64,000 nucleotides of DNA. Origin: Lucinisca nassula (lineage: Eukaryota > Mollusca > Bivalvia > Lucinida > Lucinidae). Under the pieces are notes generated by a model that saw only the letters and a program-made list of their open reading frames with translations, was not told the DNA's origin and did no database searches. Location of the stretch: contig OY757023.1 of NCBI GenBank assembly GCA_963580285.1, forward strand, positions 91,103,108 to 91,167,107, read 5' to 3'. This document shows, piece by piece, positions 1 to 10,947 of this stretch. Each line of letters opens with the position of its first letter. Position 1 is the stretch's first letter. The translations under genes and the position numbers were made by a program.

Positions 1-97
1 GTTCTAAAGGTGGTCGCAATATAGGAATTTTACTGTAATTTAATTTAATTGGAGAATGTTTTCTTGTGTATTCATTGGAATCGCCTCTTTGTTAGTT

Positions 98-300
98 AAT
101 TTGTTTGATTGAGGTTTAACGTCCCCATCAACATGGTCAACACAATTTAGGGCTTTTTGGAGACATTTCCTTCAATTCTGTGGGGCTTTTACCCGACATT
201 GAGATGAAATAACATCTCAAACCCCGCCGCCCAGTCAAACCAATAGGTTTATTTTCCTGCACGGTCAACTTTGCCTGGGCAGGCATAAACCTTATAAGCT
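98..300 (-). repeat. SINE family A, 3' part
   Basis: Reverse complement of the family whose 3' end reads GTTAAACCTCAAATCAAAC after a conserved block on GACGGGGACGTTAAAC. It matches the fuller copies at 54252-54543 and 54641-54936, but the 5' third is missing. It lies upstream of the EGF exon, probably in an intron. Confidence 0.75.
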
Positions 301-760
301 TTAGGCTTTATTAGCTAAAACTACGTAGTATGACCCATCTTCTTTCTTATGAATGTTTTCATTGCTCTTAAAGGTACTCATTTTTGATTTTTATTTGCCT
401 TCACTGCAGCTGGTGTTGTGCCGTACACCAACCATAGTGCAGTTTATATTTTACTTCTGGTCCTTTGAGATCAGCGTGAATATTCTGAGAAATCAGAAAT
501 AAATTATTGGTTTAGACTCATATTCTAGACAGGTTTTTAATTAATTGGACCCCATTTTGATTTATATCAGTCTTTGAATCGACTGCCTATTCGAAATTCG
601 CAAAATTGCAGTATGTTCCCTCTGGCTTTCTTTGCCGGATCATTACAGGGTCACTGATGAGGCTTTATTAGCTGAAACTACGTAGTATGACCCATCTTCT
701 TCTTATGAATGTTTTCATTGCTCTTAAAGGAACTCATTTTTGATTTTTATTTACCAGTTC
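300..760. repeat. Two diverged copies of a short dispersed repeat
   Basis: Two stretches (about 305-500 and 645-760) share a block built on TTAGCTGAAACTACGTAGTA followed by TGACCCATCTTC. Related sequence (GGCCTAATTGGCCGAAACTAG) recurs at 28409-28850 and about 41698. No coding signal is seen. The rest of 1-1190 shows nothing else I can name. Confidence 0.5.
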
Positions 761-1190
761 TCATGTGCGGTCGGTTTCAGCACTGTGTGGAACCACAAAG
801 CAGCCCAATCTATTGTGCAGAGGTTACACAAATACAGTGAAATTCCGCTAATAATACTACCTAAATTTAACACAATTTATGTTTTTAAAAGCATATTTAG
901 AAGGTTTTAGGTACATTTTCTAAGTGTTTTCTACATCCAATCTTCTCACGTGGGAGACCATCATTGAGACTATTCAAAAGTGGTCTTAAAGACAGTTCCT
1001 AAGATGGTCTTAACATAGAATTTTTCACCGAAAAATCAAATACATGCAGATATTTCTAAACTACCCGCATATGACTTGTGACCTGGCGTTTTGATTAGAC
1101 CTCAGTGGCTCGAACTATATCCGTCTCGAATAAATTTCATGGTCCAAAGGTATTCGAGCCATTAAAGTTCCACTGTAATTTGTCTTTCAG

Positions 1191-1292
1191 CACCGTGCAA
1201 AGGAATGAGATGTAGCAACGGAGGTACCCTAGATACCGCGACTTGTAAATGTTCATGCCGACCCCCTTTCACGGGAGATACATGTGAATACG
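1191..1292 (+). CDS. EGF-like domain exon, internal exon of a secreted or extracellular protein
   Basis: A 102-bp exon between a good acceptor (TGTCTTTCAG, ending 1190) and a strong donor (GTAAGT from 1293). It is phase 1 at both ends, as is usual for shuffled EGF modules. The translation carries six cysteines in EGF spacing, with the NGGTLD and C-x-C-x-C signatures followed by PPFTGDTCEY. The last split codon starts with G and joins in phase to the ShKT exon at 4217. EGF followed by a C-terminal ShKT module is known in invertebrate extracellular proteins, including some CAP-family and astacin-type ones; the catalytic or main domain lies upstream of this window, so the protein family is not decided. 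Confidence 0.8.
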
Positions 1293-1344
1293 GTAAGTAC
1301 ATGTTAACGGTACACTGGAGAAGCCAGGGATCGAAAGAGTGTGC

Positions 1345-1437
1345 ACTGTTACGTATACGCCTGCCCAGGAAAAAGTGTGGATATGTAAACTGATCGGCTC
1401 AAGAATGACCGAAATAGTGTTAAACTCAAATACAAAC
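1345..1437 (+). repeat. SINE family B, 3' tail
   Basis: Matches the tail of the tRNA-derived family seen complete on the minus strand at 14983-15285: CCCAGGAAAAGTGTGGATA, then the GACCGGCTCAAAAATGACC type block, ending CAAATACAAACAAAG. It lies just inside the intron after the EGF exon. Confidence 0.65.
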
Positions 1438-1559
1438 AAAGAACTGCTTTAGTGAGAAATTATAGTCTTCCACCTACTAGTTATAAGTTTGAAGTAGTCC
1501 ATTTCCAATTGTAGGTGCACCAGGTTTGTCTTGTTAGCAGTAGGTTTTGCAAGTACTTT

Positions 1560-1640
1560 CAGCAAACTGTGTAGACCCAGATCAGATGCCGCGTTTTGTG
1601 GTGTCTGATCTGGGCCTGTACCGTTTGTAAGTGTCCCAAA
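1560..1640. repeat. Palindromic core of a TTAA-type MITE (fragment)
   Basis: An inverted repeat around GTAGACCCAGATCAGATGCC and its complement. It matches the hairpin core of the fuller elements at 50027-50250 and 53138-53350; the terminal CCCAT repeats are lost. Confidence 0.55.
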
Positions 1641-1830
1641 AAGGGCGGTTAGGCATATATGGGTTAAGGAAAATGCCACACTTTTTAATGTTTTTGAAGT
1701 ATAAAACCGACTGTAATTCACACGGACTGTAATTCACATGGACTTTTATTCTAGACATTCGGATGTGTTTTTAAACTAAGGTCCCGTCTCTGTATGACCT
1801 TAGCTGTTGCAGGGCTGTAAAACTCAAATG

Positions 1831-1920
1831 CATACATACATACATACATACATACATACATACATACATACATACATACATACATACATACATACATACA
1901 TACATACATACATACATACA
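1831..1920. repeat. (CATA)n microsatellite
   Basis: About 22 uninterrupted CATA units. The open frame across it on the minus strand is only the translated repeat. Confidence 0.95.
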
Positions 1921-2809
1921 TGCTTCAGAATTGAAATAAATAATGTTTATACTCGTGTGAGGCACACCTTTTGCTATATGTAAAGTGGGGTTTAAATTAG
2001 TATAACTCGCCTATCTGTGGCAATGCTTCGTTTCATAGTTTCGAAAGTGACAATTTTCTGTATATTTTTTTCTTATTTCTGTGGCAAACATAGATTGTTA
2101 GCACCGCCTCAGTTCTGAGAAATACCCACAGTCTTTGATTTTGAACAACGAAAAGAAACAAGAATATCGGTGAAACCGATGGATGCTCCCCGAAGGTGCA
2201 ACAGTCGGAACAGGAAACATTATCCTAGTTAAAGAGCGATATACTGTGTATACTCACTGTACTTCAAAATGGAGTATAACAAAACCTGTCAGTGGACAGA
2301 TTAGCTTGCCTGATGGCACTGTCATACAAACATCAGCAACACAAAAGTTGGAATAAATGAAAGGAAGTGTCTTCAGGTATGATACCATATCCCAAGATTC
2401 TGGGTGGAAGTTTAGCTATATTAATTGGGTAAAACTGTTTAATACAAATTATTGAAAACGTACTCTCTGTGTTGAAAACTTACTCTCGTACACAGAGGCA
2501 ATCCTCATAGGACTGTCTCCAGGTATGGTTCCGTATTGGGTGCCTTTACATCCATATAAAATATCAGACAAGTTCGAAAATGGATCTGATCCTATACCCT
2601 TGACTGTCAAAAAAGGTCATTTTGACCATTTGCCAAGACTAGCTTCTTTCATTTTGATCCAATTTTTCTGCATTTCTAATGTAGATGGATGACTTTACAT
2701 CCTTTTTAGCAGTATTTCAGTCATATCAGAATGATGAGTGGTTGATAATGAAAGGCTGTGTGCAATGGAACTCCGCTTACAGTTGGAAAGATTTCTGCCT
2801 CCAGCAAGT

Positions 2810-2995
2810 TTTTCTAAAAATAGCCGCAGTGACCTTGACCTTGAGCCCAGGACCCTGAAAGTCAAACATGCTCGAAATATTTTGTGCGAAGTTATATTAA
2901 AACCCATCAACAAATGACGACGCTAGAGCGATGACAAAGTTTTTTTTTCTAAAAATAGCCGCAGTAACCATGACCTTGCACAAACACACGGACGA
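2810..2995 (-). repeat. Diverged subunits of the 132-bp tandem repeat family
   Basis: Two units on the minus strand share GTGACCTTGACCTTGAG and TTTTTCTAAAAATAGCC with the array at 61030-61920. They are probably a relic of a related tandem-cored element. The flanking 1980-2810 stretch shows only weak repeat resemblance (for example near 2156) and no gene. Confidence 0.5.
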
Positions 2996-3177
2996 AATAT
3001 TGACTATATGCTCCACTGAAATTCTTCGGGTAGCATAAAAATAATGAGTACCCTGTAAACCGCACGTTTCGCTATACAAACGTCTTTTAATTTGCTTTTT
3101 TTTTCAGCTGTAAAATTTACAATGTATTCGTATAGGCGTATTTTCGTAATTGTGAACTTTGTGTGGAACTTATCGGC

Positions 3178-3415
3178 ACAGTCAACACTATTTAGGCTAT
3201 ATTAAGCTGGTCAGTTTACGTAACCACACTCTTCCTGGCCAGGCTTATAGATAAGCGGTTAACCAGTACAGTGCTCATTGTTTTGCTGTCCATCTTAAAA
3301 TAGAGAACTCTGGAAAAAAAATGTTGCCGGCCCGGCGGGTACCGACCCCCCCCCCCCCCCCCCCCCAATCTCCTGATCGCCAGTCACACGCGCACCTGAC
3401 TGAACCAAAGAGGTT
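3178..3415 (-). repeat. SINE family B copy, with poly-C tract
   Basis: Minus-strand copy of the tRNA-derived family: a head with CTGATCGCCAGTC (complement of the D-arm region), a middle with the AATGTTGCCGGCCC block, and a tail with the CACACTCTTCCTGGCC block. A long C run (about 3348-3366) interrupts the B-box region, so the internal promoter is probably dead. Confidence 0.65.
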
Positions 3416-4216
3416 AGCGATGAAAGATGTAAAGTAGTGTTTACACATCTTTCGCTACATGTAAAATGGGGGTTTACAGGGGCTCTCATCTTACAGAAGT
3501 TTTAACGTGTGTCATGCCAGTTGAGGCTTGATGTGGGCCAACTTATGCGAAAAGAGTATTTTTTGCATAGAGAGTAGTAAAGGCTTCGCACAAAATATCA
3601 ACAATTTATTTGCACCAGGTCATGGGACAAAGGCTCAGGCGAGTCTGCGCCTGCGCGCAGCCTCGCCAGAGCCTTTGCTGCTCGCAGGCAGGTAGTGGAG
3701 ACATTCGTCCAAGAAGTCATGCATAAATCCCAATTTTTTCCGGACATTGCCGATGGTCACAGCTCGGCATCACGAAGTTTGTCGAGTGATGCTGGACTAT
3801 GATCCCGAGACACGCATTTTTCAATCCATCCTTCACACCCATGTGAGATTCTTTGTCTTGCATACCTTTCATTTCTGAGCTTGGGCTTTTGATAATGTAG
3901 CCACTTTGGTTGCTGACGACCGACATGTTTTGACAACATTGTGACATTCAGTGAATCCACGTTAAGTGCAGTGACGTCAACATTAACGGCATTACACATG
4001 GCGTCCTGTTCAACCTTTGGTCAACAAATACGAGAGACTCCTCGATTTGTTTGGTAGAACAGCCTCTATACAATCAAAATTCTATATCGTGCTATTTTTT
4101 TAGGATTTCCTTCTGTCTTTCAAATGCGTCCTCATAAAAAGTTGTTCGAAGTAGTAGGCATTTTCAAATTGTCAATTTTCCAGCAACTTACTCTTGTTTT
4201 TTTCTTTTACATATAG

Positions 4217-4398
4217 CGCAGTGTCCGGTTAATGGGGACCCAGCCTTCTGCCGGTTCTGGCCCAAACGGTACTGCAGACAGTATTACAATGTTCCTGAAG
4301 AATGTCCCTTTATGTGTGGCATTTGTAAGAAAGACGGTCCAGAAGAAAGCGGAAAGACGTCATCAAATAAAAATGGCGGGCTACGAAGAAAAAGATGA
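4217..4398 (+). CDS. Terminal exon with ShKT-type six-cysteine domain and basic C-terminus
   Basis: The acceptor ends at 4216 (TTTACATATAG) and the exon starts in phase 1, which fits the EGF exon ending at 1292. It encodes six cysteines in ShKT order: C, then a GDPAFC segment, a W before the third cysteine, then CP-x2-CG-x-C at the end. A hydrophilic tail ending GGLRRKR is followed by TGA at 4396-4398. ShKT modules occur in many non-venom extracellular proteins of invertebrates, such as astacins, CAP proteins and tyrosinases, so nothing here indicates a toxin. The domain stands at the extreme C-terminus, as is common. The other open frame starting at 4232 is a shadow. Confidence 0.75.
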
Positions 4399-4415
4399 TA
4401 TAGAGAAAGGATAGA

Positions 4416-4565
4416 CCCGGCAGGCACATGACGTAATTGTGACGTCACATCAACGTCGGTACAACGTCATGACGTTTATGCAACGTCACATCAACGCCGG
4501 TGCAACGTCATGACGTTGCACCGACGTTGATTTGACGTTGCCCCAAGCGACGTGTGCCTGCTGGG
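4416..4565. mobile_element. Short palindromic MITE in the 3' flank of the ShKT exon
   Basis: About 150 bp bounded by imperfect inverted ends CCCGGCAGGCACATGACGT and its partner ending CGTGTGCCTGCTGGG. The interior repeats AACGTCATGACGTT-like palindromes. It begins 18 bp after the stop codon, so it is probably transcribed in the 3' UTR. Confidence 0.65.
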
Positions 4566-4647
4566 AAGTGTCTCGTATAAGACTTAGTAATACAATGCAT
4601 GTGCTTTTAAAGAGAACCCATCATGACATTTTACTTTATTTTTCTGA

Positions 4648-4931
4648 TTTGTTTGTTTGTGTCAAGGTTTTACGTCCGTGTCAACACTCGCGGGGCCATT
4701 TTGCAGACGTTGCTTTCGATTTTGTGGGACTTTTACCCGATACCGATATGAAATGACATCTCAAACCCTGTCGCCCATGGGACCCGTTAGGGTTTAAGGG
4801 ATCGTCCGAATCGAACCACTTTCCTAGGCAGGCTTAGACCTTCCAAGCGATTTATCAGTACTCGAATGTTCGGTCGTTGGAAGCGCCATGCAACCCAGTC
4901 TTTTTTTCCAAGTCCCATTGGCGGGGGCTTG
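4648..4931 (-). repeat. SINE family A, near full length
   Basis: Complement of the consensus from the tail block (GGTTTTACGTCCGTGTCAAC) through the ACCCGATACCGATATGAAAT block to the 5' head near CCCATTGGCGGGGGCTT. It is diverged but nearly complete. Confidence 0.75.
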
Positions 4932-4974
4932 TAACCTATTTATATGTGTTGTAAGAATAAACTGATTTTCCTCA

Positions 4975-5120
4975 TGAGTAAAACCTGTCCCCGCATTTTG
5001 TTTAAAACACCCATGTAACCCTACTTTATATAGAGAAAACTTACGTTACAGCTGTATACATTGTTTCTTATTTCTGTTCCAAAACATAGGTTGTGGGTAC
5101 TCGTTAGAACCGCCTCAATG
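4975..5120 (+). mobile_element. Left half of the palindromic GTTCTAACGAG MITE
   Basis: Starts near AAACCTGTCCCCGC and runs through TATATAGAGAAAAC to GTACTCGTTAGAACCGCCTC, matching the left arm of the complete copy at 25603-25882. The right arm is missing. Confidence 0.55.
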
Positions 5121-5167
5121 AACCATGTTTGTAGTATAAAAAAGAGAAAAATACCTCAAGCTTTCAT

Positions 5168-7008
5168 TAGACAAGAGGACCATGATGGCCCTTGATCACT
5201 CACCTGATCCATAGAGTAACAAGTGGGCCCCGGGGAGGGCCATTATTGACCCCAGGGTTATAATGTGCATAATGTTGAGGGAGGTTTAAAAAGGTGAAGC
5301 TTCATACCAAATATCAACAAAGGCTATAATTTGAACAATCTTGGCAAAGGTCCACTAGATGAAGCTACACAACAAATATCAAAGACCTGGGCCTTGCGGT
5401 TTCAGAGAAGAAGATTTTTTTAAAGATATTCCTTAAATAAGCCTATGTAAAACCAAATGGCCCCGGGCAGGGGCATTTTTTGGCCTCAGGGCTATAATTT
5501 AAACAATCTTGATAGAGGTCCACCAGATGAAGCTTCACACCAAATATCAAAGACCTGGGCCTTGTTGTTTCAGAGAAGAAGATTTTCAAAGATTATCTCT
5601 ATTATAAGTCTATGTAAAACCAAAGGGCCCTGGGGCAGGGGCATTTGTGGCCCCAGGGCTATAATTTGAACAATCTTGGTAGAGGTCCACTAGCTGAAGC
5701 TTCATACCAAATGTCAAAGACCTAGGCCTTGTGGTTTCAGAGTAGAAGATTTTTCAAGATTTTCCCTATATAAGTCTATGAAAAACCACTGGGCCCATTT
5801 TTGGCCCCAGGGCTATAATTTGAACAATCTTGATAGAGGTCCACAAGATGAAGCTTCATACCAAATATCAAAGACCTGGGCCTTGTAGTTTCAGAGAAGA
5901 AGATTTTTAAAGATATTCCCAATATAAGCCTATGTAAAACCAAAGGGCCCCGGGGCGGGGGCATCTTTGGCCCCAGCACTATAATTTGAACAGTCTTGGT
6001 AGGGGTCCACTAGATGAAGCTTCATACCAAATAGCAAAGACCTGGGTCCTGCAGTTTCAGAGAAGAAGATTTTTCAAAGATGTTCCCAATATAAGCCCAT
6101 GTAAAACCAAAGGGCCCTGGCACGGGGGCATTTTTCGCCCCAGCACTATAATTTGAACAATCTTGGTAGTGGTCCACTAGATGAAGCTTCATACCAAATA
6201 TCAAAGACCTGGGCCTTGCGGTTTCAGAGAAGAAGATTTTTAAAGGTTTTCCCTATATAAGCCTATGTAAAACCAAAGGGCTCCAGGGCGGGGGCATTTT
6301 TGGCCTCAGCACTATAATTTGAACAATCTTGGTAGGGGTCCACTAGATGAAGCTTTATACCAAATATCAAAGACCTGGGCCTTGCGGTTTCAGAGAAGAA
6401 GATTTTTAAAGATTTTCCCTATATAAGCCAATGTAAAACCAAAGGGCCCCCGGGCGGGGGCATCTTTGGCCCCAGCACTATAATTTGGACAATCTTGGTA
6501 GGGGTCCACCAGATGAAGATTCATATTAAATATTAAAGACCTGGGCCTTGCGGTTTCAGAGAAATAGATTTTTAAAGATTTTCCCTATATAAGCCTATGT
6601 AAAACCAAAGGGCCCCCGGGCGGGGGCCTCTTTGGCCCCAGCACTATAATTTGAACAATCTTGGTAGGGGTCCACCAGATGAAGATTCATACCAAATATC
6701 AAAGACCTGGGCCTTGCAGTTTCAGAGAAGAAGATTGTTTAAGTTTTCGGTGAAAAAAATCTATTTTTGGCTCCTGTGACCTATATGTGCAACGGAACGG
6801 AACCATTTGAACAATTTTGAAAGGGGGCTACCTAAGGATCATTCCTGTGAAGTTTGGTCAAAATCCGATCAGTGGCTTAGGAGGAGATGTCGTTTGAAGA
6901 AATTGTTTACGCACGGACGGACGGACGCACGCACGCACGGACGACGGACGACGGACAAAACGTGATCCCAAAAGCTCACCTCGTCACTACGTGACGGTGA
7001 GCTAAAAA
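5168..7008 (+). mobile_element. Element A: rolling-circle-like element with nine ~165-bp tandem units
   Basis: Begins with an ACAAGAGGACCATGATGG type end. It then has nine direct repeats marked by CTATAATTTGAACAATCTT at about 5327, 5490, 5662, 5813, 5980, 6147, 6315, 6479 and 6645, spaced about 151-172 bp. A unique tail (6740-6960) with GGACGGACG runs follows, then a terminal hairpin of AGCTCACC and GGTGAGCTAAAA (about 6976-7006). No coding capacity is seen. Non-autonomous Helitron/Helentron-type elements of bivalves are known to carry tandem cores of this size and a 3' hairpin before CTRR. The class assignment is inference; the structure is seen directly. Confidence 0.7.
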
Positions 7009-7763
7009 TAAAACATACCAAAGAATCCAATGCGTCACATGGATGTGTTGCCGTAATGGGGATGCACGCCCAGGTAAGACACACGCCAGTCTGCTCAGCT
7101 AAAGCATTATAGCAAGAGTCTTCAATACCAGAGATATTGTACTGCACCATCTGCGAACACTAAGGTGCATATCAAACTGCACCGATGCGCAGTTTGATCG
7201 TTCGCTCGCTGATTGCAAAATCAGGTTTTTCCCTCATTAAAAAGCAATCTATTTTGGATAGCCGTTTTGGTGTCGCACGTTCTCGTAGGCTCTTCCCGAC
7301 AAGCTACTGGAGTTGTGGCGATATGAGACGAGTCGCGTACGACAACTGCCGACATATTTCGACATCACTACGGCATGCTGGCGACAACTCGGGCTCGGAC
7401 CCAATATGTGTATTCGGTCCGTGGACAGGGGTATTAGAAAAAATGAACTGAAAAATAAACTTTAAAAATGCATTATCAAAGTAGCTTGAATTTCTTCTTA
7501 TTGCTGGGTTCTCCACAAGGGACCCTTACCGCAAATGTGAGGAGAATCTAAATAACATTTGCACAGGGTATAGAAAATCTCACATCATTTTAACACACCT
7601 TGCAGTGTGTTGTTAGTAAACATATGATATAAAGTTTCCTTTCAAAAAAGAAGGCTTCTCCAGTTTATAAAGTTAAAACAAATCCGCATTTTCAATTGTT
7701 TTTGAGTAAACATGAGCATGTAATGAACATAGGTCAAATCAGGTGGTTTATAAACTGTTTTTC
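7009..7763. other. Unassigned stretch
   Basis: No exon signals, repeats or RNA genes that I can support. Short open frames (for example 7185-7451 and its antisense) have no recognisable motif. Confidence 0.4.
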
Positions 7764-7846
7764 TTCAGGCATACCGGTGTTCGCCCACCTCTGATTAAGG
7801 AAGGTTTGGTACAAGTGAAATAATGCTGAAAGGACGCAAACCCTAA
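7764..7846 (+). repeat. SINE family E, 3' fragment
   Basis: Shares the TTCGCCCACCTCTGATTAA block and the GAAATAAT-CTGAAAGG block with the full copy at 40940-41150. Confidence 0.55.
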
Positions 7847-7948
7847 ATAAACGAAGAAGAAAAATGATTGATTTACGACTTCCTGAAATACAAACCGACA
7901 AAAAACTTTACAAAAGAAGTCATCACCCAGTTCTACTATAAGGCTGAC

Positions 7949-8200
7949 GGAAACAAGAGCTCCGTAAGCGGGTGCCATGCTCGTCTGCTTTTTCGTATGT
8001 CACACATGGCGGCCATCTTGGTCATGTGACCAAGATCCCAAGAACAGACTTTTAATCCCCCACCAATGAGGTTCCACGTGTAATTTGGTTTCAATTGGCC
8101 CCAGTGGTTTCAGAATGCTGTCGACGACGCAGACGACGGACAACGGACCACAGCCTATACTATAAGCTCCCCTGGAGTCTTCGTCTCTGGTGAGCTAAAA
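7949..8200 (+). mobile_element. Short rolling-circle-like element ending GGTGAGCTAAAA
   Basis: Opens with AACAAGAGCTCCGTAAGCGG and closes with GTCTCTGGTGAGCTAAAAGG, so it shares both terminal signatures with element A but has no tandem core. Its interior includes ATGGCGGCCATCTTGG and GACGACGGACAACGGACC. Probably non-autonomous. Confidence 0.6.
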
Positions 8201-8924
8201 GGTAACTACAGCGAGACTGCAATAACTCGAGCACGGATGGCTCGTTTACCACGGCTAATTCTCCAGATATCCATTTATTTAGGTTAATTTGCAGATGTTT
8301 ATTTAGGGGATTGTTGTATTCAAAATTGTCATTTAGGTAGGTATTGGTGGTTTTATGGTCGGAAATTTAGTTTTACGGCGACGCGTCATCGACACCTTAA
8401 AACGGAATTTGCGACCGCAAAACCGCCCAAATGACAGTTTTCGATACAGTTATCCCCATTCTAATGCACTTTCTCAGTTGTTTTGTTGAAATTGTACTAT
8501 TTTGTTCAAAGCGGCAAGTGCTGTGCGCTGCACAAACCAGGCAATGAAAGGCGGCGTTACACGATGACGTCGGGTTTCCGGCAGTACCTGTGTATCGCAG
8601 AATATACCGTATCAAATTCATCAAGACTGGTCGTCCTTTTCGACATATTTTCCTTTCATTTGACAGATAGAATAACTGAATTGAACAGTTTTATTGTGTG
8701 AAATTCAGAAGTGTTGAATTCAACAGTGCAACATTTGACAAAGATGAATTCTACAAAGATTAACCTTTGCAAAATTACAAACTCGTATGCACGATCAGTG
8801 AAGAGACTGCACCTACTATTTACCCTCTTTTTCAACATCGAAAACAACAGGAGTCCATTCAAACTGGCATGCATGATCAGCTTTGAAACCGTTAATTTGT
8901 AGCTCCCCTGATAGAATGGTTTTG
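8200..8924. other. Unassigned, no gene seen
   Basis: Low-complexity AT-rich DNA with overlapping short open frames on both strands (8397-8973) but no splice-flanked exon or family motif. Confidence 0.4.
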
Positions 8925-9224
8925 TTTTGTTTGATTTGAGGTTTAACGTCCCCGTCAGCACTGTATATGTCATTTTGGAGACGTTGCTTCCAATTTTGTG
9001 GGACTTTTACCCGACATTGAGATGAAATGACATCTCAAGCCCTGTCGCCCAATGAAACCAATAGGGTTTATAAGCATGGACGGGCCGACTCGCACCGCTT
9101 TGCCTGGATAAGCTTAGATCCTCTAAGTGATTTACCAGTACTCGTATGCGATCGGTTTCAGCTCTGTGTGGAAGCATCATGCAGCCCTTCTATTTTTTCA
9201 AGCCCCGATGGGCAGGGGCCGCCT
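8925..9224 (-). repeat. SINE family A, full length
   Basis: A complete minus-strand copy: tail GTTTGATTTGAGGTTTAACG, central ACCCGACATTGAGATGAAAT, and head near CAAGCCCCGATGGGCAGGGG. Confidence 0.85.
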
Positions 9225-9354
9225 ATAGAATGGTAGGCCTCCGTCTTCCATCCGTCAACGTCAACCATTTTCAAATGTATTTCCTCTCTCAAACCACAGG
9301 GCCAATTCCAATTTAATTTCATACCCAGCCTCCTGCTAATAGGGTAAGGAAAGT

Positions 9355-9717
9355 TTGCAAGGTCCAGGTCACATGACCAAGATGACCGGCATGCCCAAAT
9401 ATGGTAAAAACCTGAAAAAAATCTTATTCTCAAGGACCACTCCGCCGATTGTCTTGAAACCTGGTATCTGGCATCGGGCGACTAAGTGCTACAAAGTTTG
9501 CGAAAATGATGGTCCTACGTTGACTTTCACCTATTTTACGCGAAGCATCATATTGAATGATCAAAGTTTTAACGATACGTTAACTAGCGACGTCGTTAGT
9601 TTTGAACAACTGGCCCCAGAGCTTGAAAGCTCCATCTACCCTGGATATTGGTACAAAGATTCAGTTAACAGCTATACAGTAGTAGCAACTCGAGTTTCTA
9701 AGAAAAAACTTCAGTAG
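9355..9717 (+). other. 120-codon open frame of unknown origin
   Basis: The longest non-repetitive open frame in the 7-10 kb region. Its first ~40 codons overlap sequence resembling a dispersed repeat (GGTCCAGGTCACATGACC). The last ~78 codons, beginning KCYKVCENDG and ending in a lysine-rich SKKKLQ, have mixed, protein-like composition. I recognise no domain and see no clear acceptor. It could be a 3'-terminal exon, a decayed transposon frame or chance. Confidence 0.25.
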
Positions 9718-9749
9718 CCATTAAGCTCCAGTACAGGGTAAAGAGGATA

Positions 9750-9895
9750 ATTTTGGGATATTTGTTTCTTATTTTTCATTTAAACCATGTGATGTGGGTA
9801 CTCGTTAGAATCGCCTCGACGAGGCGATTCTAACGAGTACCCACATCATATTGTTTTTAACAAGAAATAAAGAAAATTATCTTTTGATATGTACC
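9750..9895. mobile_element. Palindromic GTTCTAACGAG MITE, core only
   Basis: A long inverted repeat centred near 9820 (GTACTCGTTAGAATCGCCTC facing its complement) with short flanks. The outer ACACGCCTATA ends seen at 23698-23974 are lost. Confidence 0.7.
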
Positions 9896-9949
9896 TCTTG
9901 TCTGGGGCTAAGCACCTGTTAAGACTTTCAACACTTTTGTCTGAATGAG

Positions 9950-10500
9950 GAATCGATACAATTAACCCACAGCGACACCAAATGGAAAGAAACACAAACA
10001 TGAAACAACAGACCCTAATGGAAACATCAATAGCGGAAAGCCAAAAGGACAGTTACTTTCCCCAAAAATGGCCAATTGGCTATCCAAAACAAAATAATAT
10101 AAGCGATACAAACACTCAAAGACAGACCATAACAAAAATAAACCGCGACAGAAGAATCGCCTTAAACGGTCAGTTAAACGAATTCCACTGCTGGGTGGGG
10201 GTGCTTACTTCCGTCGCGATTTAGACACAAAAACTTTGTTCAGTCCGCATGAAGGCCTCCTAACTCATCAGTGCAACATCTCCATGAACACAAAAATCAA
10301 ACAACCACAGTGATGAAACAACGGCGAGGACTCGACAGCAAGAAACCACTGAAATGCTGGAGCAAAAGAAAACCAACAGTTAGACTCCGATGGGCCCGAC
10401 CAGAGATGGAAAGCCAAAACCAAGATGAAAAAATGCCAAAGATTTCTTTGGAACAGAAAGAAACATGGTACACATTGAGCAATGTTACACATAGGCTATA
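9950..10500 (-). repeat. 3' non-coding region of the YIDD-type RT element (solo copy)
   Basis: Antisense copy of the region that follows the RT C-terminus at 17370-17960 (+) and 21730-22290 (-): blocks such as AAACCGCGACAGAAGAA, CCAAAATGGCCAATTGGC-like and GATGAAACAACGGCGAGGA. No coding part is attached. Short open frames here are antisense shadows. Confidence 0.65.
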
Positions 10501-10947
10501 GGTAAGGTGGCGTAACAAAGTCATAATTTTCCTGTTTTGCTTGTTAGAAACATATGCTGTGGGTACATGTTAGAATTGCCTCGATGAGACATATTTTATG
10601 GAAAAATAAACAAATCATCCAAAATTGTTTATGGAAAAATAAAAAAAATCATCCAAAATTGCCCTTGATATGCCCCCATATCTATCGCTATGGATGTACA
10701 CATGAAAAGTTAACATCGCATGATCAGATCAGTCCGAATTATAGGGACTAAAATGGAATGATTCCAAGCAAACGTGTCAACATTCGTTTATACACATGTA
10801 TCAAAAGTAGGCATATTAACTGTTGGAAACAGGCCTTCATATGAGCTTGTAAAAGCATTAAAAACAAGTTTTACAGCACTATACTGTAGTGTGTCAAGTT
10901 CAGTTGCTAGTTCTTTTAGGATCCTAAATGATGGCCATCAGGCCCTA

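Noticed and set aside
2897..3079. Short minus-strand frame with FRKKNFVIALA
   Set aside because: Translation of the dispersed ~132-bp repeat also seen at 61237-61458.
4217..4398. ShKT exon as a venom toxin
   Set aside because: The domain is an exon-encoded module joined to an EGF module in a larger protein; ShKT domains are common outside venoms.
5168..7008. CRISPR-like array (regular repeats)
   Set aside because: Units are contiguous 165-bp repeats without distinct spacers, in eukaryotic DNA with transposon ends.
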